Shown here piece after piece: positions 6,551-14,147 of a stretch of DNA of 22,001 bases. The stretch is from Hydrogenophaga sp. (GTDB lineage Bacteria > Pseudomonadota > Gammaproteobacteria > Burkholderiales > Burkholderiaceae_C), in contig JAJNQE010000109.1 of NCBI GenBank assembly GCA_021154985.1, forward strand, positions 1 through 22,001. The letters run 5' to 3'. The notes under the pieces are model-generated. The model saw only the letters and a program-made list of their open reading frames with translations. It made no database searches and had not been told where the DNA came from. Position 1 is the stretch's first letter. Each line of letters opens with the position of its first letter. The position numbers and the translations under genes were made by a program.

Positions 6551-8071
6551 TCACGCTTCCTCGTGCGTGAGGCTCAGGCCGAGCGCGCCGCGGCGGCGCA
6601 GCCAGGGCGAGGGGCGGTAGCGCGGGTCTCCATAGACCGTCTGCAGGTTGAACAGGATCTCCAGCATGTTGGTCGGACCGATGCGGTCGCCCATGGCCAA
6701 TGGTCCCATGGGGTAGCCCAGACCCAGCGTCACGGCCACGTCCAGATCGGCGGGAGAACAAACGCCTTGCTGGCACATGTCGGCCGCGATGTTGACGATG
6801 GTGGCCACCACGCGCTGGGTGACGAAACCGCCGCTGTCTCGGATCACGCTCACCGCCTTGCCGTCTCGCGCAAACAGCGCGTGAGCAGCTTGGGCCATGT
6901 CGGGCCGGGTGGCGGGGTTGGTGGCGAGCACCCGGCGTTTCACCGAGGCATCGTCCAGCATCATGTCGATGCCCATCGTGCGCGTGGCGTCCAGCCGCTC
7001 CACCGCCGCCAGCGTGGTCACGTCCAAGCCCAGCGGCGCCACCAGAATCAGCGCGGCGGAAGAGGGCGCAGCCGCAGTTTCAATCTGAGCACCCAGGTCT
7101 TTGAGCAACTGGTACAGCTCGGCGCGCCGCGCTGCCTTGGGCGAGACCCACACGGGCGGCATCTCGGCGACCACCGGCACGGCGGGCTCGGCCGGTACCT
7201 GGGCCACGCCCTTGTCGTAGGCATAAAAACCTTCGCCGACTTTCTTGCCCACCACGCCACCGGCCAGTCGCTGTGCGGTGATCACGCTCGGGCGGTAGCG
7301 GGGCTCTTCAAAGTACTGGTGGTAGATCGATTCCATCACCGGGTGCGACACGTCCAGTGCGGTCAGGTCCATCAGCTCGAACGGGCCGAGGCGAAACCCC
7401 ATCTGGTCTTTCAGGATGCGGTCGATGGTGGCGAAATCGGCCACACGCTCGCCCACCACCCGCAGCGCTTCGGTGCCGTAGCCGCGCCCGGCGTGGTTCA
7501 CGATGAAGCCCGGCGTGTCCTGCGCGGTCACGGGGGTGTGGCCGAACTGGCGGGTGAACTCGGTCAGCCGCTGGCACACCGACGCGCTGGTCTTCAGGCC
7601 TGCGATCACCTCCACCACGCGCATCAGCGGCACCGGGTTGAAAAAGTGGAAGCCCGCCAGCTGTGCCGGGCGCTTGAGCGGCGCGGCAATGGCCGTGATC
7701 GACAACGACGAGGTGTTGGTGGCCAGCACGGCGTCCGGACCGACGATGCCTTCGAGCTCGGCAAAAAGCCGCTGCTTGACGTCGAGTCGCTCGACGATGG
7801 CTTCGATCACCAGGTCGCAGGGCGCCAGATCGCCCAGCGCCTCAGCCAACTGGAGGCGGTCCATGCAGGCCTGCATCTGTTCGGCCGACATCTTGTTTTT
7901 GCTCACCAGCGTCTGCCAGGTGTCGTGCAATGCGTCACGCGCGGCAAGTGCGGCGCCCGGCTGCACGTCGAACAACCAGACCTGACTGCCCGCCTGGGCG
8001 GCCATCTGTGCGATGCCCCGGCCCATGGCGCCGGTGCCCACAATGCCTGTCTTCTGAAATATGGGATGCAT
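6551..8071 (-). CDS. 3-hydroxyacyl-CoA dehydrogenase, PaaH-like with duplicated C-terminal domain
   Basis: A 506-residue NAD-dependent enzyme oxidising 3-hydroxyacyl-CoA to 3-ketoacyl-CoA. The Rossmann domain starts at once with GIVGTGAMGRG (9-19). Ser121, His142, Glu154 and Asn192 have the same spacing as Ser137, His158, Glu170 and Asn208 of human HAD. One C-terminal 3HCDH domain covers about 186-285 (TPGFIVNHAGRGYGTEALR) and a second about 400-500 (SGGFVTQRVVATIVNIAAD, LGLGYPMGP), the arrangement of PaaH/PaaC-type enzymes. Together with the PaaG-like gene behind it, this recalls the hydroxyadipyl-CoA steps of phenylacetate degradation, though the other paa genes are absent here. ATG 8071 has no Shine-Dalgarno, and TACAAC sits 6 bases upstream, so a leaderless message is possible. 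It heads the minus-strand acyl-CoA run. Confidence 0.94.
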   Translation of the reverse strand: MHPIFQKTGIVGTGAMGRGIAQMAAQAGSQVWLFDVQPGAALAARDALHDTWQTLVSKNKMSAEQMQACMDRLQLAEALGDLAPCDLVIEAIVERLDVKQRLFAELEGIVGPDAVLATNTSSLSITAIAAPLKRPAQLAGFHFFNPVPLMRVVEVIAGLKTSASVCQRLTEFTRQFGHTPVTAQDTPGFIVNHAGRGYGTEALRVVGERVADFATIDRILKDQMGFRLGPFELMDLTALDVSHPVMESIYHQYFEEPRYRPSVITAQRLAGGVVGKKVGEGFYAYDKGVAQVPAEPAVPVVAEMPPVWVSPKAARRAELYQLLKDLGAQIETAAAPSSAALILVAPLGLDVTTLAAVERLDATRTMGIDMMLDDASVKRRVLATNPATRPDMAQAAHALFARDGKAVSVIRDSGGFVTQRVVATIVNIAADMCQQGVCSPADLDVAVTLGLGYPMGPLAMGDRIGPTNMLEILFNLQTVYGDPRYRPSPWLRRRGALGLSLTHEEA

Positions 8072-8084
8072 AAGTGTGTTGTAT

Positions 8085-8112
8085 TTGGAATGAGAGCTTC
8101 TGGAGCTATGAC
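8085..8112 (+). promoter_or_regulatory. Candidate sigma-70 promoter for the FimV-like gene
   Basis: TTGGAA (8085-8090), 16 bases, then TATGAC (8107-8112). It lies about 35 bases upstream of the GTG start, in the 76-base divergent gap. Spacing and hexamers are acceptable but not strong; this is a match by eye. Confidence 0.35.
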
Positions 8113-8147
8113 AGAATCGCCCAACGAACGAAAGAAGGAAGTCTGGC

Positions 8148-10289
8148 GTGCGCAAGTACTGGACAGGTTGTATTTTGCTATCAACTGCCCTGAGCAGTTC
8201 TGCCGTCACCTTGGGTCGGCACAGCGGTGCGGCCATGATCGGTCGCCCGCTGGACGTTCGCATCCAGGTGTTGCTGGCTCCCGGCGAAGACCTGAGCAAC
8301 CTCTGCATCCAGACCGACGTGTTCTACGGCGACACCCAGGTGTCTGCCAACCTGGTGCGCACCTCGCCCCAGCGCAACACGCCCGACGTGGAATCGTCCG
8401 TTCGGGTGCAGTCCAGCCTGCCGGTCAACGAGCCCTTCGTCACGCTCTACGTGAAGGCCGGTTGCGGCACCCAGTTCACACGCCGCTTTGTCTTGCTGGC
8501 CGATCTGGTCAACGAGCCCCTCACCGCGGCAGTGCCGCCCGCCGCAACCCCAGCCACGGCACCGGCGATGGAGCCCTCGGCCCTGCCTCGCGTGGCGGCA
8601 GCGCCTGGTCCAGCGTGGTCGATCGCTGCTGCGCCCGTGTCGGGCGCTTCGTCGCCGCGGTCTACTGCGCCTGCGCGCGCAGATGCACCCGCGCCGAGGC
8701 CTCCTTCGGTGGTGCGCCGAGTGCCACCCAAGCCACCCGCGGCGCCCGCTGCGCCGAGGCTCCAGCTCGACCCGATCGATCTGACCACCGGCATCGAGCG
8801 CGACCCAACGCTCAAGCTCTCACCCTTGCTGCTCAGCGAACCCAGCAGCTCAGAGGAGGCCCGCGCTGCGGCGGCGCAGCTCTGGAAGAGCATCAACGCC
8901 ACCCCTGAAGAAATCCTGCGCGATGCGCAAAAGCTTGCCGCGCTCGAATCCGAGGTGGCCAAGCTGCGAGAGGAGCAGAGCCGCGCCCAGGCAGCGTTGG
9001 GCGACCTCGGCGCCCAACTTGAACAGTCGCAGGCGCAGCGGTTCCAGAACTGGCTGGTGTACCTCTTGGGTGCTTGCTTGTTGCTGGCCTTGCTTGCGGT
9101 GCTGTTCGTGTGGCGGCGGCGCCAGGAGGTGGTGGTGCAGGGCTCCGAAGCCTCGCGCGCCTGGTGGGCGCCCGACGACGAAGAGCCGACACAGCGAGCT
9201 CCGCTGAATGTGGGTGACACGGCCACGGCGGGCGCATCCGATCTCACCCCCTTGAGCCCGGTGCCGTCAAAGAGCGACGGCGTCGACCTCGATCTGGACT
9301 TCGACCTCGACCAGGACTCTTCCTTCGATGGCCTGAACGACCGCTCGGGCAAATTGCCGGTGACCCAGCCCATGCCGGCCACGCCCATGGCCGAGAGCGC
9401 CGTTGCCGCCCGCGACCGGCGCGAGTTTTCCACCAGCGCCATGGGTGTGTCGCGCTCGGTGGCCACCGAAGAGTTGTTCGACGTGCAGCAGCAGGCCGAC
9501 TTCTTCGTCTCGCTGGGCGAAGACGAGCAGGCCATTCAGGTGCTCAAAGACCACCTCACGGAGAGCCACGAACCCAGTGCGCTGACCTACCTCGACCTGT
9601 TTCACATCTACCACCGGCTCGGCCGCCGCAACGACTACGAAGCCCTGCGGGATGAGTTCAACCATGTGTTCAACGCCGGGGCTCCGCCGTTTGACAGCTA
9701 CTCGCAGCGCGGGCAGGGGTTGGAATCGTACGAAACAGCATTCAGCCGAATCCAGGCGCTCTGGCCGCAGCCGCGTGTGCTCGACTTGATCGAACAGTCC
9801 ATCTTCCGAGACTCGACCGACAGCAACACGGAAGTCTTCGATCTGGAGGCCTACCGCGAGCTGCTCATGTTGCATGCGATCGCCAAAGACCTCATTCAGC
9901 GCGACAGCAACCCGCCACGCGCTGCCGGTGATTTCCAACACACCGCCATGCAGCCCTTGAAGGCTGCCGGCAACACCGCACCCGCAGCGAGCCGGCCTGT
10001 GCGCGCAGCCTCGGACCAGCAGCACACCCAACCCATGGCCTTGGGCGACACGCCGCCAGCGTCCTCCCGGCTGGGCCTGGACATCAACCTGGATGATCTG
10101 TCCGAGATGGCACAGTTCGAAGCATCGTTGCCCGAGGTGGGGGTGCCTGTGGAAGCGTCGGCCAAGCCCACACAGCCCGCCGACTTCGACATTCGCCCCG
10201 GCGAAGACAACCTCATCGATTTCGAGGTGATCGACTTTGATCCGTCGCAAGATCCGGCTGACGATAAAAAACCGAATGGTGGGCGCTGA
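8148..10289 (+). CDS. FimV-like single-pass membrane protein
   Basis: A 713-residue protein. Residues 1-21 look like a signal peptide, followed by a periplasmic FimV-type N-terminal region (about 22-122; GRPLDVRIQVLLAPGEDL) and an Ala/Pro-rich linker (128-205). A predicted coiled coil (about 255-299) leads into one transmembrane helix (about 301-323, followed by RRR). The cytoplasmic part begins with an acidic tract (LDLDFDLDQD, 381-390). A helical TPR-like block (441-585; FFVSLGEDEQAIQVLKDHL, TYLDLFHIYHRLGR) and acidic tails (LGLDINLDDLSE, NLIDFEVIDFDPS) complete it. FimV/TspA proteins support type IV pilus assembly and polar organisation. No LysM repeat is evident and the protein is shorter than typical FimV. 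GTG 8148 is chosen for the AAGGAAG 7 or so bases upstream and the signal peptide. It is monocistronic, ending at a strong terminator. Confidence 0.85.
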   Translation: MRKYWTGCILLSTALSSSAVTLGRHSGAAMIGRPLDVRIQVLLAPGEDLSNLCIQTDVFYGDTQVSANLVRTSPQRNTPDVESSVRVQSSLPVNEPFVTLYVKAGCGTQFTRRFVLLADLVNEPLTAAVPPAATPATAPAMEPSALPRVAAAPGPAWSIAAAPVSGASSPRSTAPARADAPAPRPPSVVRRVPPKPPAAPAAPRLQLDPIDLTTGIERDPTLKLSPLLLSEPSSSEEARAAAAQLWKSINATPEEILRDAQKLAALESEVAKLREEQSRAQAALGDLGAQLEQSQAQRFQNWLVYLLGACLLLALLAVLFVWRRRQEVVVQGSEASRAWWAPDDEEPTQRAPLNVGDTATAGASDLTPLSPVPSKSDGVDLDLDFDLDQDSSFDGLNDRSGKLPVTQPMPATPMAESAVAARDRREFSTSAMGVSRSVATEELFDVQQQADFFVSLGEDEQAIQVLKDHLTESHEPSALTYLDLFHIYHRLGRRNDYEALRDEFNHVFNAGAPPFDSYSQRGQGLESYETAFSRIQALWPQPRVLDLIEQSIFRDSTDSNTEVFDLEAYRELLMLHAIAKDLIQRDSNPPRAAGDFQHTAMQPLKAAGNTAPAASRPVRAASDQQHTQPMALGDTPPASSRLGLDINLDDLSEMAQFEASLPEVGVPVEASAKPTQPADFDIRPGEDNLIDFEVIDFDPSQDPADDKKPNGGR

Positions 10290-10311
10290 CGCCGGGAGGC
10301 TGAAGCACATC

Positions 10312-10347
10312 CAACAAAAAACGCCGCTGACGCGGCGTTTTTTGTTG
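10312..10347. terminator. Bidirectional intrinsic terminator
   Basis: A perfect 16-bp stem: CAACAAAAAACGCCGC (10312-10327) pairs with GCGGCGTTTTTTGTTG (10332-10347) around TGAC. The A-tract and T-tract are part of the stem, so it ends transcripts from the FimV-like gene (plus) and from the dehydrogenase gene (minus), which converge here. Confidence 0.93.
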
Positions 10348-10359
10348 TGCAGATGGACT

Positions 10360-11367
10360 TTATCGCCGGACTTGCAGTGCGCCGGGATTCACGATGTTGG
10401 TGGGTGTGCCCTTGATGAAGTTGACCACGTTGTCGAACGCCGAGGCGAAGTACTGCTCGTAGCTGTCTTGCTCCACGTAGCCAATGTGGGGCGTGCAGAT
10501 GCAGTTTTCCAGCCGCAGCAGGGCATGCCCTTGCAGGATCGGCTCCGACTCAAACACATCGACCGCGGCCATGCCGGGGCGACCCCGGTTCAGCGCGGCG
10601 AGCAAGGCCTCGGGCTCGATCAACTCGGCGCGCGATGTGTTGACCAGCAGCGACGTGGGCTTCATGCGGCCGAGGTCCTCCAGCGTGACGCATCCAGCGC
10701 TCGTCTCGCTCAGTCGCAAATGCAGCGACAGCACATCGGCCGAGGCAAAAAAGGCCTCCCGGCTTTCCGCAGCCTCGAAGCCGTCGGCCACCGCCTGCGC
10801 ACGCGAGGCTTCACTGCCCCAGACCACCACACGCATGCCGAAGGCGCGGCCGTAGCCCGCCACCAGCTGGCCGATGCGGCCAAATCCCCAGAGGCCCAGG
10901 GTCTTGCCGCGCAGCACCATGCCCACACCGAAGTTGACCGGCATGGCCGACGATTTGAGGCCAGCCTGCTGCCAGGCGCCGTGTTTGAGGTTGGAGACGT
11001 ACTGGGGAATCCGCCGCATCGAAGCCATGATCAGGCCCCAGGTGAGTTCGGCGGTCGACACCGGGGAGCCCACACCTTCGGCCACAGCAATGCCGCGCTC
11101 CGTGCAGGCCGCCACATCAACGTGGCTGCCCGCACGACCGGTCTGGGCGATCAGTTTGAGGCGTGGCAGCTTCTCGATGAGCTGTCGCGAAATCTGGGTG
11201 CGCTCGCGAATCAACACGAGCACATCGGCGTCTCTGAGCCGCACAGACAGCTGACCCACGCCTTTGACCGTGTTCGTGAACACTTTGGCGGGATACGGCT
11301 CCAGCTTCTCCGCGCATTTCAGCTTGCGAACCGCGTCCTGGTAGTCGTCAAGAATCACAATATTCAT
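10360..11367 (-). CDS. D-2-hydroxyacid dehydrogenase family protein
   Basis: A 335-residue NAD(P)-dependent dehydrogenase of the phosphoglycerate/formate dehydrogenase superfamily. The split substrate domain frames a Rossmann domain with GLWGFGRIG (158-166). The catalytic residues are present: Arg246 in NTSRAELI, Glu275 in FESEP and His294 in TPHIGY. The family reduces 2-keto acids to D-2-hydroxy acids or the reverse. There is no ACT domain, so this is not a regulated SerA, and the substrate cannot be named. ATG 11367 begins the usual MNIVILDDYQ. The Shine-Dalgarno is weak (TAGGCGC region); two GGGAGG repeats lie further upstream. The gene converges on the FimV-like gene and follows the small unknown gene after a 71-base gap. 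Confidence 0.93.
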   Translation of the reverse strand: MNIVILDDYQDAVRKLKCAEKLEPYPAKVFTNTVKGVGQLSVRLRDADVLVLIRERTQISRQLIEKLPRLKLIAQTGRAGSHVDVAACTERGIAVAEGVGSPVSTAELTWGLIMASMRRIPQYVSNLKHGAWQQAGLKSSAMPVNFGVGMVLRGKTLGLWGFGRIGQLVAGYGRAFGMRVVVWGSEASRAQAVADGFEAAESREAFFASADVLSLHLRLSETSAGCVTLEDLGRMKPTSLLVNTSRAELIEPEALLAALNRGRPGMAAVDVFESEPILQGHALLRLENCICTPHIGYVEQDSYEQYFASAFDNVVNFIKGTPTNIVNPGALQVRR

Positions 11368-11438
11368 GCGCCTATTGTGCCCGCGCCTCCCGTGCCTCCC
11401 GTGCCTTGGTTGCGCGAGACTCCGCGCCTGGCGTGGAC

Positions 11439-11813
11439 TCAGGCGGCACGCGCCAGGGACGCCTGCTCCAGCGCTGCCAGGCGATCCAGCTCCGCACACA
11501 CATCGCCAATGGGGCCGGACAGGACCAGCCGGACGTCGCGGTTCCGGGCGTGGTGGTCGTTGGTCTGGCGCAGAACCCGCACGCGACCCGCAGGCGATGA
11601 CCCGGCGTGGGCCACAACCTGTTGATGCACTGGCGGGGTGGGGCCGTTTGCTGCTTCACGGTGGAGCCAGCCCGCTCGCGCAAAGCGCTGCATGGCCTTG
11701 GCGGTGATGAGCGAAGCCGCCGGGCGGGCCTGGCGTTCGGTGGGCAGTGGCAGCCAGCAGTCGATCAACTGCAGAGGAGCGCGCCACGTGTTGGTGTTGA
11801 AGATTTTTCCCAT
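11439..11813 (-). CDS. Small protein of unknown function downstream of lexA (124 aa)
   Basis: I do not recognise a named family. ATG 11813 has GGAG with a 7-base spacer, while the frame upstream to 11867 lacks a site. The product begins MGKIFNTNTWRAPLQLIDCW and ends with a tidy amphipathic segment, DVRLVLSGPIGDVCAELDRL, which looks like real protein rather than a shadow frame. The middle (about 70-95) is rich in Pro, His and Arg and is probably disordered. No signal peptide or membrane segment is visible. It runs in the same direction as lexA, 133 bases behind it with no terminator seen between, so it may ride on the lexA transcript. It shows no evident similarity to SulA. Moderately sure that it is a gene; function unknown. 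Confidence 0.62.
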   Translation of the reverse strand: MGKIFNTNTWRAPLQLIDCWLPLPTERQARPAASLITAKAMQRFARAGWLHREAANGPTPPVHQQVVAHAGSSPAGRVRVLRQTNDHHARNRDVRLVLSGPIGDVCAELDRLAALEQASLARAA

Positions 11814-11946
11814 GCGAAACTCCAGATGAGGGGTTGAACACAGGCAGGATTGCAAGGAAGTCGCCAACGCAGGGATGTGTCCACAAGACGAGAGGATGCT
11901 CGCCGGACCAAACGCCCGCCACCTGCTGAGGCAACGTGACCCGGGG

Positions 11947-12633
11947 TCAGAGTTGGAAGCTGTTGCGGATCAGGCCCACCGCCAGGCCTTCAATTTCGAA
12001 CGGTTCGCCGGGTTCGACCACGATGGTTTTGTAGTCCGGGTTTTCGGCGTGCAGTTCGATCACGTTTTGGCGCCGCATGAAGCGTTTGACGGTCACGTCG
12101 TCACCCAGGCGGGCCACCACGATCTGTCCGTTTTTGGCTTCCTTCGACGATTTCACCGCGAGCAGGTCGCCGTCGATGATGCCGACGTCGCGCATGGACA
12201 TGCCACGCACCTTGAGCAAGTAGTCGGGTTCGCGCTGGAACAGGCTGCGCTCCACGTGGTAGGTCTGGTCCACATGCTCTTGCGCCAGGATGGGTGAACC
12301 AGCGGCCACACGACCGATCAGGGGCAGCATGAGCTGGGCCAGGCTGGGGAGCGGGAGTGTAAGCTGGCGCCCGCGCGAATCGTTGATGGAGCGCAGATCT
12401 TCGCTGCGCAGGCGGATGCCGCGAGAGGTGCCACTGACCAGCTCGATGACGCCCTTGCGTGCCAGGGCCTGCAAGTGCTCTTCGGCTGCGTTCGCCGACT
12501 TGAAACCGAGTTCGCTGGCAATCTCGGCGCGCGTGGGCGGGGAACCGGTGCGGGCAATGGCGGTCTGGATCAATTCCAGAATTTGCTGTTGCCGGGCGGT
12601 GAGCTTGGGTGGGGTGGCGGGCATGTCTAGCAT
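11947..12633 (-). CDS. lexA: LexA repressor, SOS master regulator
   Basis: A 228-residue self-cleaving repressor. The N-terminal winged helix contains LTARQQQILELIQ, RAEIASELGFKSANAAEEHL and ALARKGVIEL. The Ala111-Gly112 cleavage site lies in GRVAAGSP. The C-terminal LexA/UmuD peptidase-like domain contains GMSMRDVGIIDGDLLAV, with nucleophile Ser146, and TVKRFMRR, with Lys183; their 37-residue spacing equals E. coli Ser119-Lys156. RecA filaments on single-stranded DNA trigger cleavage and derepress DNA-damage genes. ATG 12633 is preferred because GAGG lies 5 bases upstream; ATG 12624 is possible and is 3 codons shorter. Two LexA operators at 12689-12723 show autoregulation. All catalytic residues are present. 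It is divergent from an asparaginase gene. Confidence 0.98.
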   Translation of the reverse strand: MLDMPATPPKLTARQQQILELIQTAIARTGSPPTRAEIASELGFKSANAAEEHLQALARKGVIELVSGTSRGIRLRSEDLRSINDSRGRQLTLPLPSLAQLMLPLIGRVAAGSPILAQEHVDQTYHVERSLFQREPDYLLKVRGMSMRDVGIIDGDLLAVKSSKEAKNGQIVVARLGDDVTVKRFMRRQNVIELHAENPDYKTIVVEPGEPFEIEGLAVGLIRNSFQL

Positions 12634-12688
12634 GTGGACCTCATCGGGGTGGATGCCTCACCGGGCGGGGTATCCGATCGGTGCGTCA

Positions 12689-12704
12689 CTGTTTTCTTAT
12701 CCAG
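12689..12704. promoter_or_regulatory. LexA operator 1
   Basis: CTGTTTTCTTATCCAG fits the CTG-N10-CAG SOS box exactly. It is 55 bases upstream of the lexA start codon, an expected place for autoregulation. Confidence 0.88.
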
Positions 12705-12707
12705 TGG

Positions 12708-12723
12708 CTGTATTTTTAACCAG
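12708..12723. promoter_or_regulatory. LexA operator 2
   Basis: CTGTATTTTTAACCAG again fits CTG-N10-CAG and is closer to the enterobacterial CTGTATATATATACAG consensus. It begins 19 bases after operator 1 and ends 17 bases before the asparaginase GTG, almost touching that gene's AAAGGA ribosome site (12727-12732). Confidence 0.9.
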
Positions 12724-12740
12724 TTCAAAGGACTTGGCAA

Positions 12741-13715
12741 GTGGTGAATGCAAACCAGGCGCGCCGCCTCGTGGTGTTGGGCACGGGCGGCACGATCGCC
12801 GGACGGGCAACCCGGGCAAACGACAACGTGGGCTACGTGGCGGGGCAGGTCTCGGTGAGCGATCTCGTGGCCATGGTGCCGGCGCTGTCAGCGTGTCCTT
12901 TGGACGTGGAGCAGGTCGCGCAGATCAACAGCAAAGACATGACGCTGGGCGTGTGGCAGGCGCTGGCCGCGCGTGTGGCCGCGCACCTGGATCGCCCCGA
13001 GGTGGCCGGAATCGTGATCACGCACGGCACCGACACGATCGAGGAAACCGCTTTTTTGCTGCAAACCTTGCTCAAGCCTGCGAAGCCGGTGGTGCTGACC
13101 TGTGCGATGCGGCCGGCCACGGCGCTGGTGCCCGACGGGCCGCAGAACCTGAGCGATGCGGTGGCAGTGGCCTTGCATCCGCAGGCCCGCGGCGTGGTGG
13201 TGGTGTGCGCCGGGCGCATCCACAGTGCCGTGGACGTGGCCAAGGTCCATCCGTACCGAACAGATCCGTTCGACTCCGGTGACGCGGGTGCGCTGGGGTG
13301 TGTGGAAGAGGCTCAACTGCGCCTGTTCAGACCCTGGCCGCAGGCAGTGGAAGAGGGGATTTTTGATGCCGCAGCGTTGCAGCGGCTGCTGGGTGCGGCG
13401 GCATTGCCGCGCGTGGAGCTGATCTTCAGCCACGCGAACGCCGATGGCGAGTTGGTGCGAGCGCTGCTGGGCCACACCAGCCCGGCGGGAGCGCTGCGCG
13501 GCATCTTGGTGGCCGGCACAGGCAACGGCACCGTGCACGACGATCTGCTGGCCGCGCTGAGGGATGCACGGGCCAACGGTGTCGAGGTGGTGGTGGCGAG
13601 CCGGTGTGCGCAGGGCCGGGTGGTGCCGCACGCGGGCCAACCCTTGCCGGATTCGGCCGGCCTGTCGCCCCTAAAGGCGCGCCTGGCGTTGGTCTTGCGT
13701 TTGCTGGAGGCCTGA
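12741..13715 (+). CDS. L-asparaginase (type I/II fold), probably cytoplasmic
   Basis: A 324-residue enzyme of the N-terminal-Thr-nucleophile asparaginase family, hydrolysing asparagine to aspartate and ammonia. Both catalytic motifs are present: LGTGGTIAG with Thr18, and ITHGTDTIEET with Thr97-Asp98. Lys168 in DVAKVH completes the second triad, and Tyr32 probably matches E. coli AnsB Tyr25. There is no signal peptide, unlike periplasmic AnsB. The start is GTG 12741 (AAAGGA 8 bases upstream) or the adjacent GTG 12744. The downstream membrane-protein gene starts one base after its TGA. Both LexA operators lie within the 52 bases before its start, so any promoter for it must overlap or precede them. 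The enzyme call is firm; SOS control is inference. Confidence 0.94.
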   Translation: MVNANQARRLVVLGTGGTIAGRATRANDNVGYVAGQVSVSDLVAMVPALSACPLDVEQVAQINSKDMTLGVWQALAARVAAHLDRPEVAGIVITHGTDTIEETAFLLQTLLKPAKPVVLTCAMRPATALVPDGPQNLSDAVAVALHPQARGVVVVCAGRIHSAVDVAKVHPYRTDPFDSGDAGALGCVEEAQLRLFRPWPQAVEEGIFDAAALQRLLGAAALPRVELIFSHANADGELVRALLGHTSPAGALRGILVAGTGNGTVHDDLLAALRDARANGVEVVVASRCAQGRVVPHAGQPLPDSAGLSPLKARLALVLRLLEA

Positions 13716-13716
13716 G

Positions 13717-14136
13717 ATGCTGGTGGCACTGGGCGCCCATCCCTGGGCTTATCCGATGCTGGAGGTGGCGCACCTGATCGGCGTGGCCCTGATCCTGGGC
13801 AATCTGGTGTTGCTGGAACTGCGCGTGTTCGGCTGGGCCTCGGCGTTGCCGGTTGAACCGCTGGCCAGGCTGAGCCTCGGGCTGGTGGGCGTGGGGTTCG
13901 GCCTGGCCGTGGTGACGGGTTTGTTGATGTTTGGCACCCAGCCCGGGGAACTGTTGGCCAACCGCGTGTTCACAGCGAAGATGGCGCTGATCATGCTGGC
14001 CGGCTGCAATGCGGGCTGGTTCCATGCGCGCCGTTCGCTGCAGCTCCAGGACACCACCGCCCGTGTGAGCCTGCTTTTGTCCACCTTGATCTGGATCCTC
14101 GTGATCACCTGTGGTCGCTGGATCGCTTATGTCTGA
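13717..14136 (+). CDS. Four-helix membrane protein, DUF6644/CopD-like
   Basis: A 139-residue inner-membrane protein with four predicted helices at about 14-35, 52-73, 86-103 and 116-138. His19 lies in helix 1 (EVAHLIGVAL) and His103 at the end of helix 3 (NAGWFHARR); Lys88 and Asn98 in helix 3 recall the K...N pattern of CopD-type copper-resistance membrane proteins. A heme or copper site using the two histidines is possible but unproven. The start is set by GGAGG (13706-13710), 6 bases upstream of ATG 13717 and inside the asparaginase gene, so the two are translationally coupled. The exported DUF6152-like gene follows after 11 bases. That it is a gene is certain; the family label is from memory of similar pairs. 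Confidence 0.85.
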   Translation: MLVALGAHPWAYPMLEVAHLIGVALILGNLVLLELRVFGWASALPVEPLARLSLGLVGVGFGLAVVTGLLMFGTQPGELLANRVFTAKMALIMLAGCNAGWFHARRSLQLQDTTARVSLLLSTLIWILVITCGRWIAYV

Positions 14137-14147
14137 AGGAAAACGCC

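Noticed and set aside
6185..8908. Very long open frame (about 900 codons) on the plus strand
   Set aside because: It lies antisense to two well-recognised acyl-CoA genes and runs into the FimV-like gene; it is rich in His, Arg and Gly with no domain, as expected for shadow frames in GC-rich DNA.
11385..11405. Short tandem repeat of CCTCCCGTG upstream of the dehydrogenase gene
   Set aside because: Only two copies of 9 bases; too short to call a functional repeat, although on the minus strand it gives two GGGAGG motifs.
10237..11625. Plus-strand open frame of about 460 codons
   Set aside because: It is antisense to the D-2-hydroxyacid dehydrogenase and crosses a terminator; the dehydrogenase has all catalytic residues, so the plus frame is a shadow.
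12290..13282. Plus-strand open frame crossing the start of lexA and into asparaginase
   Set aside because: It overlaps both genes and the LexA operators, and its sequence is composed of shadow-like Gly/Arg-rich segments.
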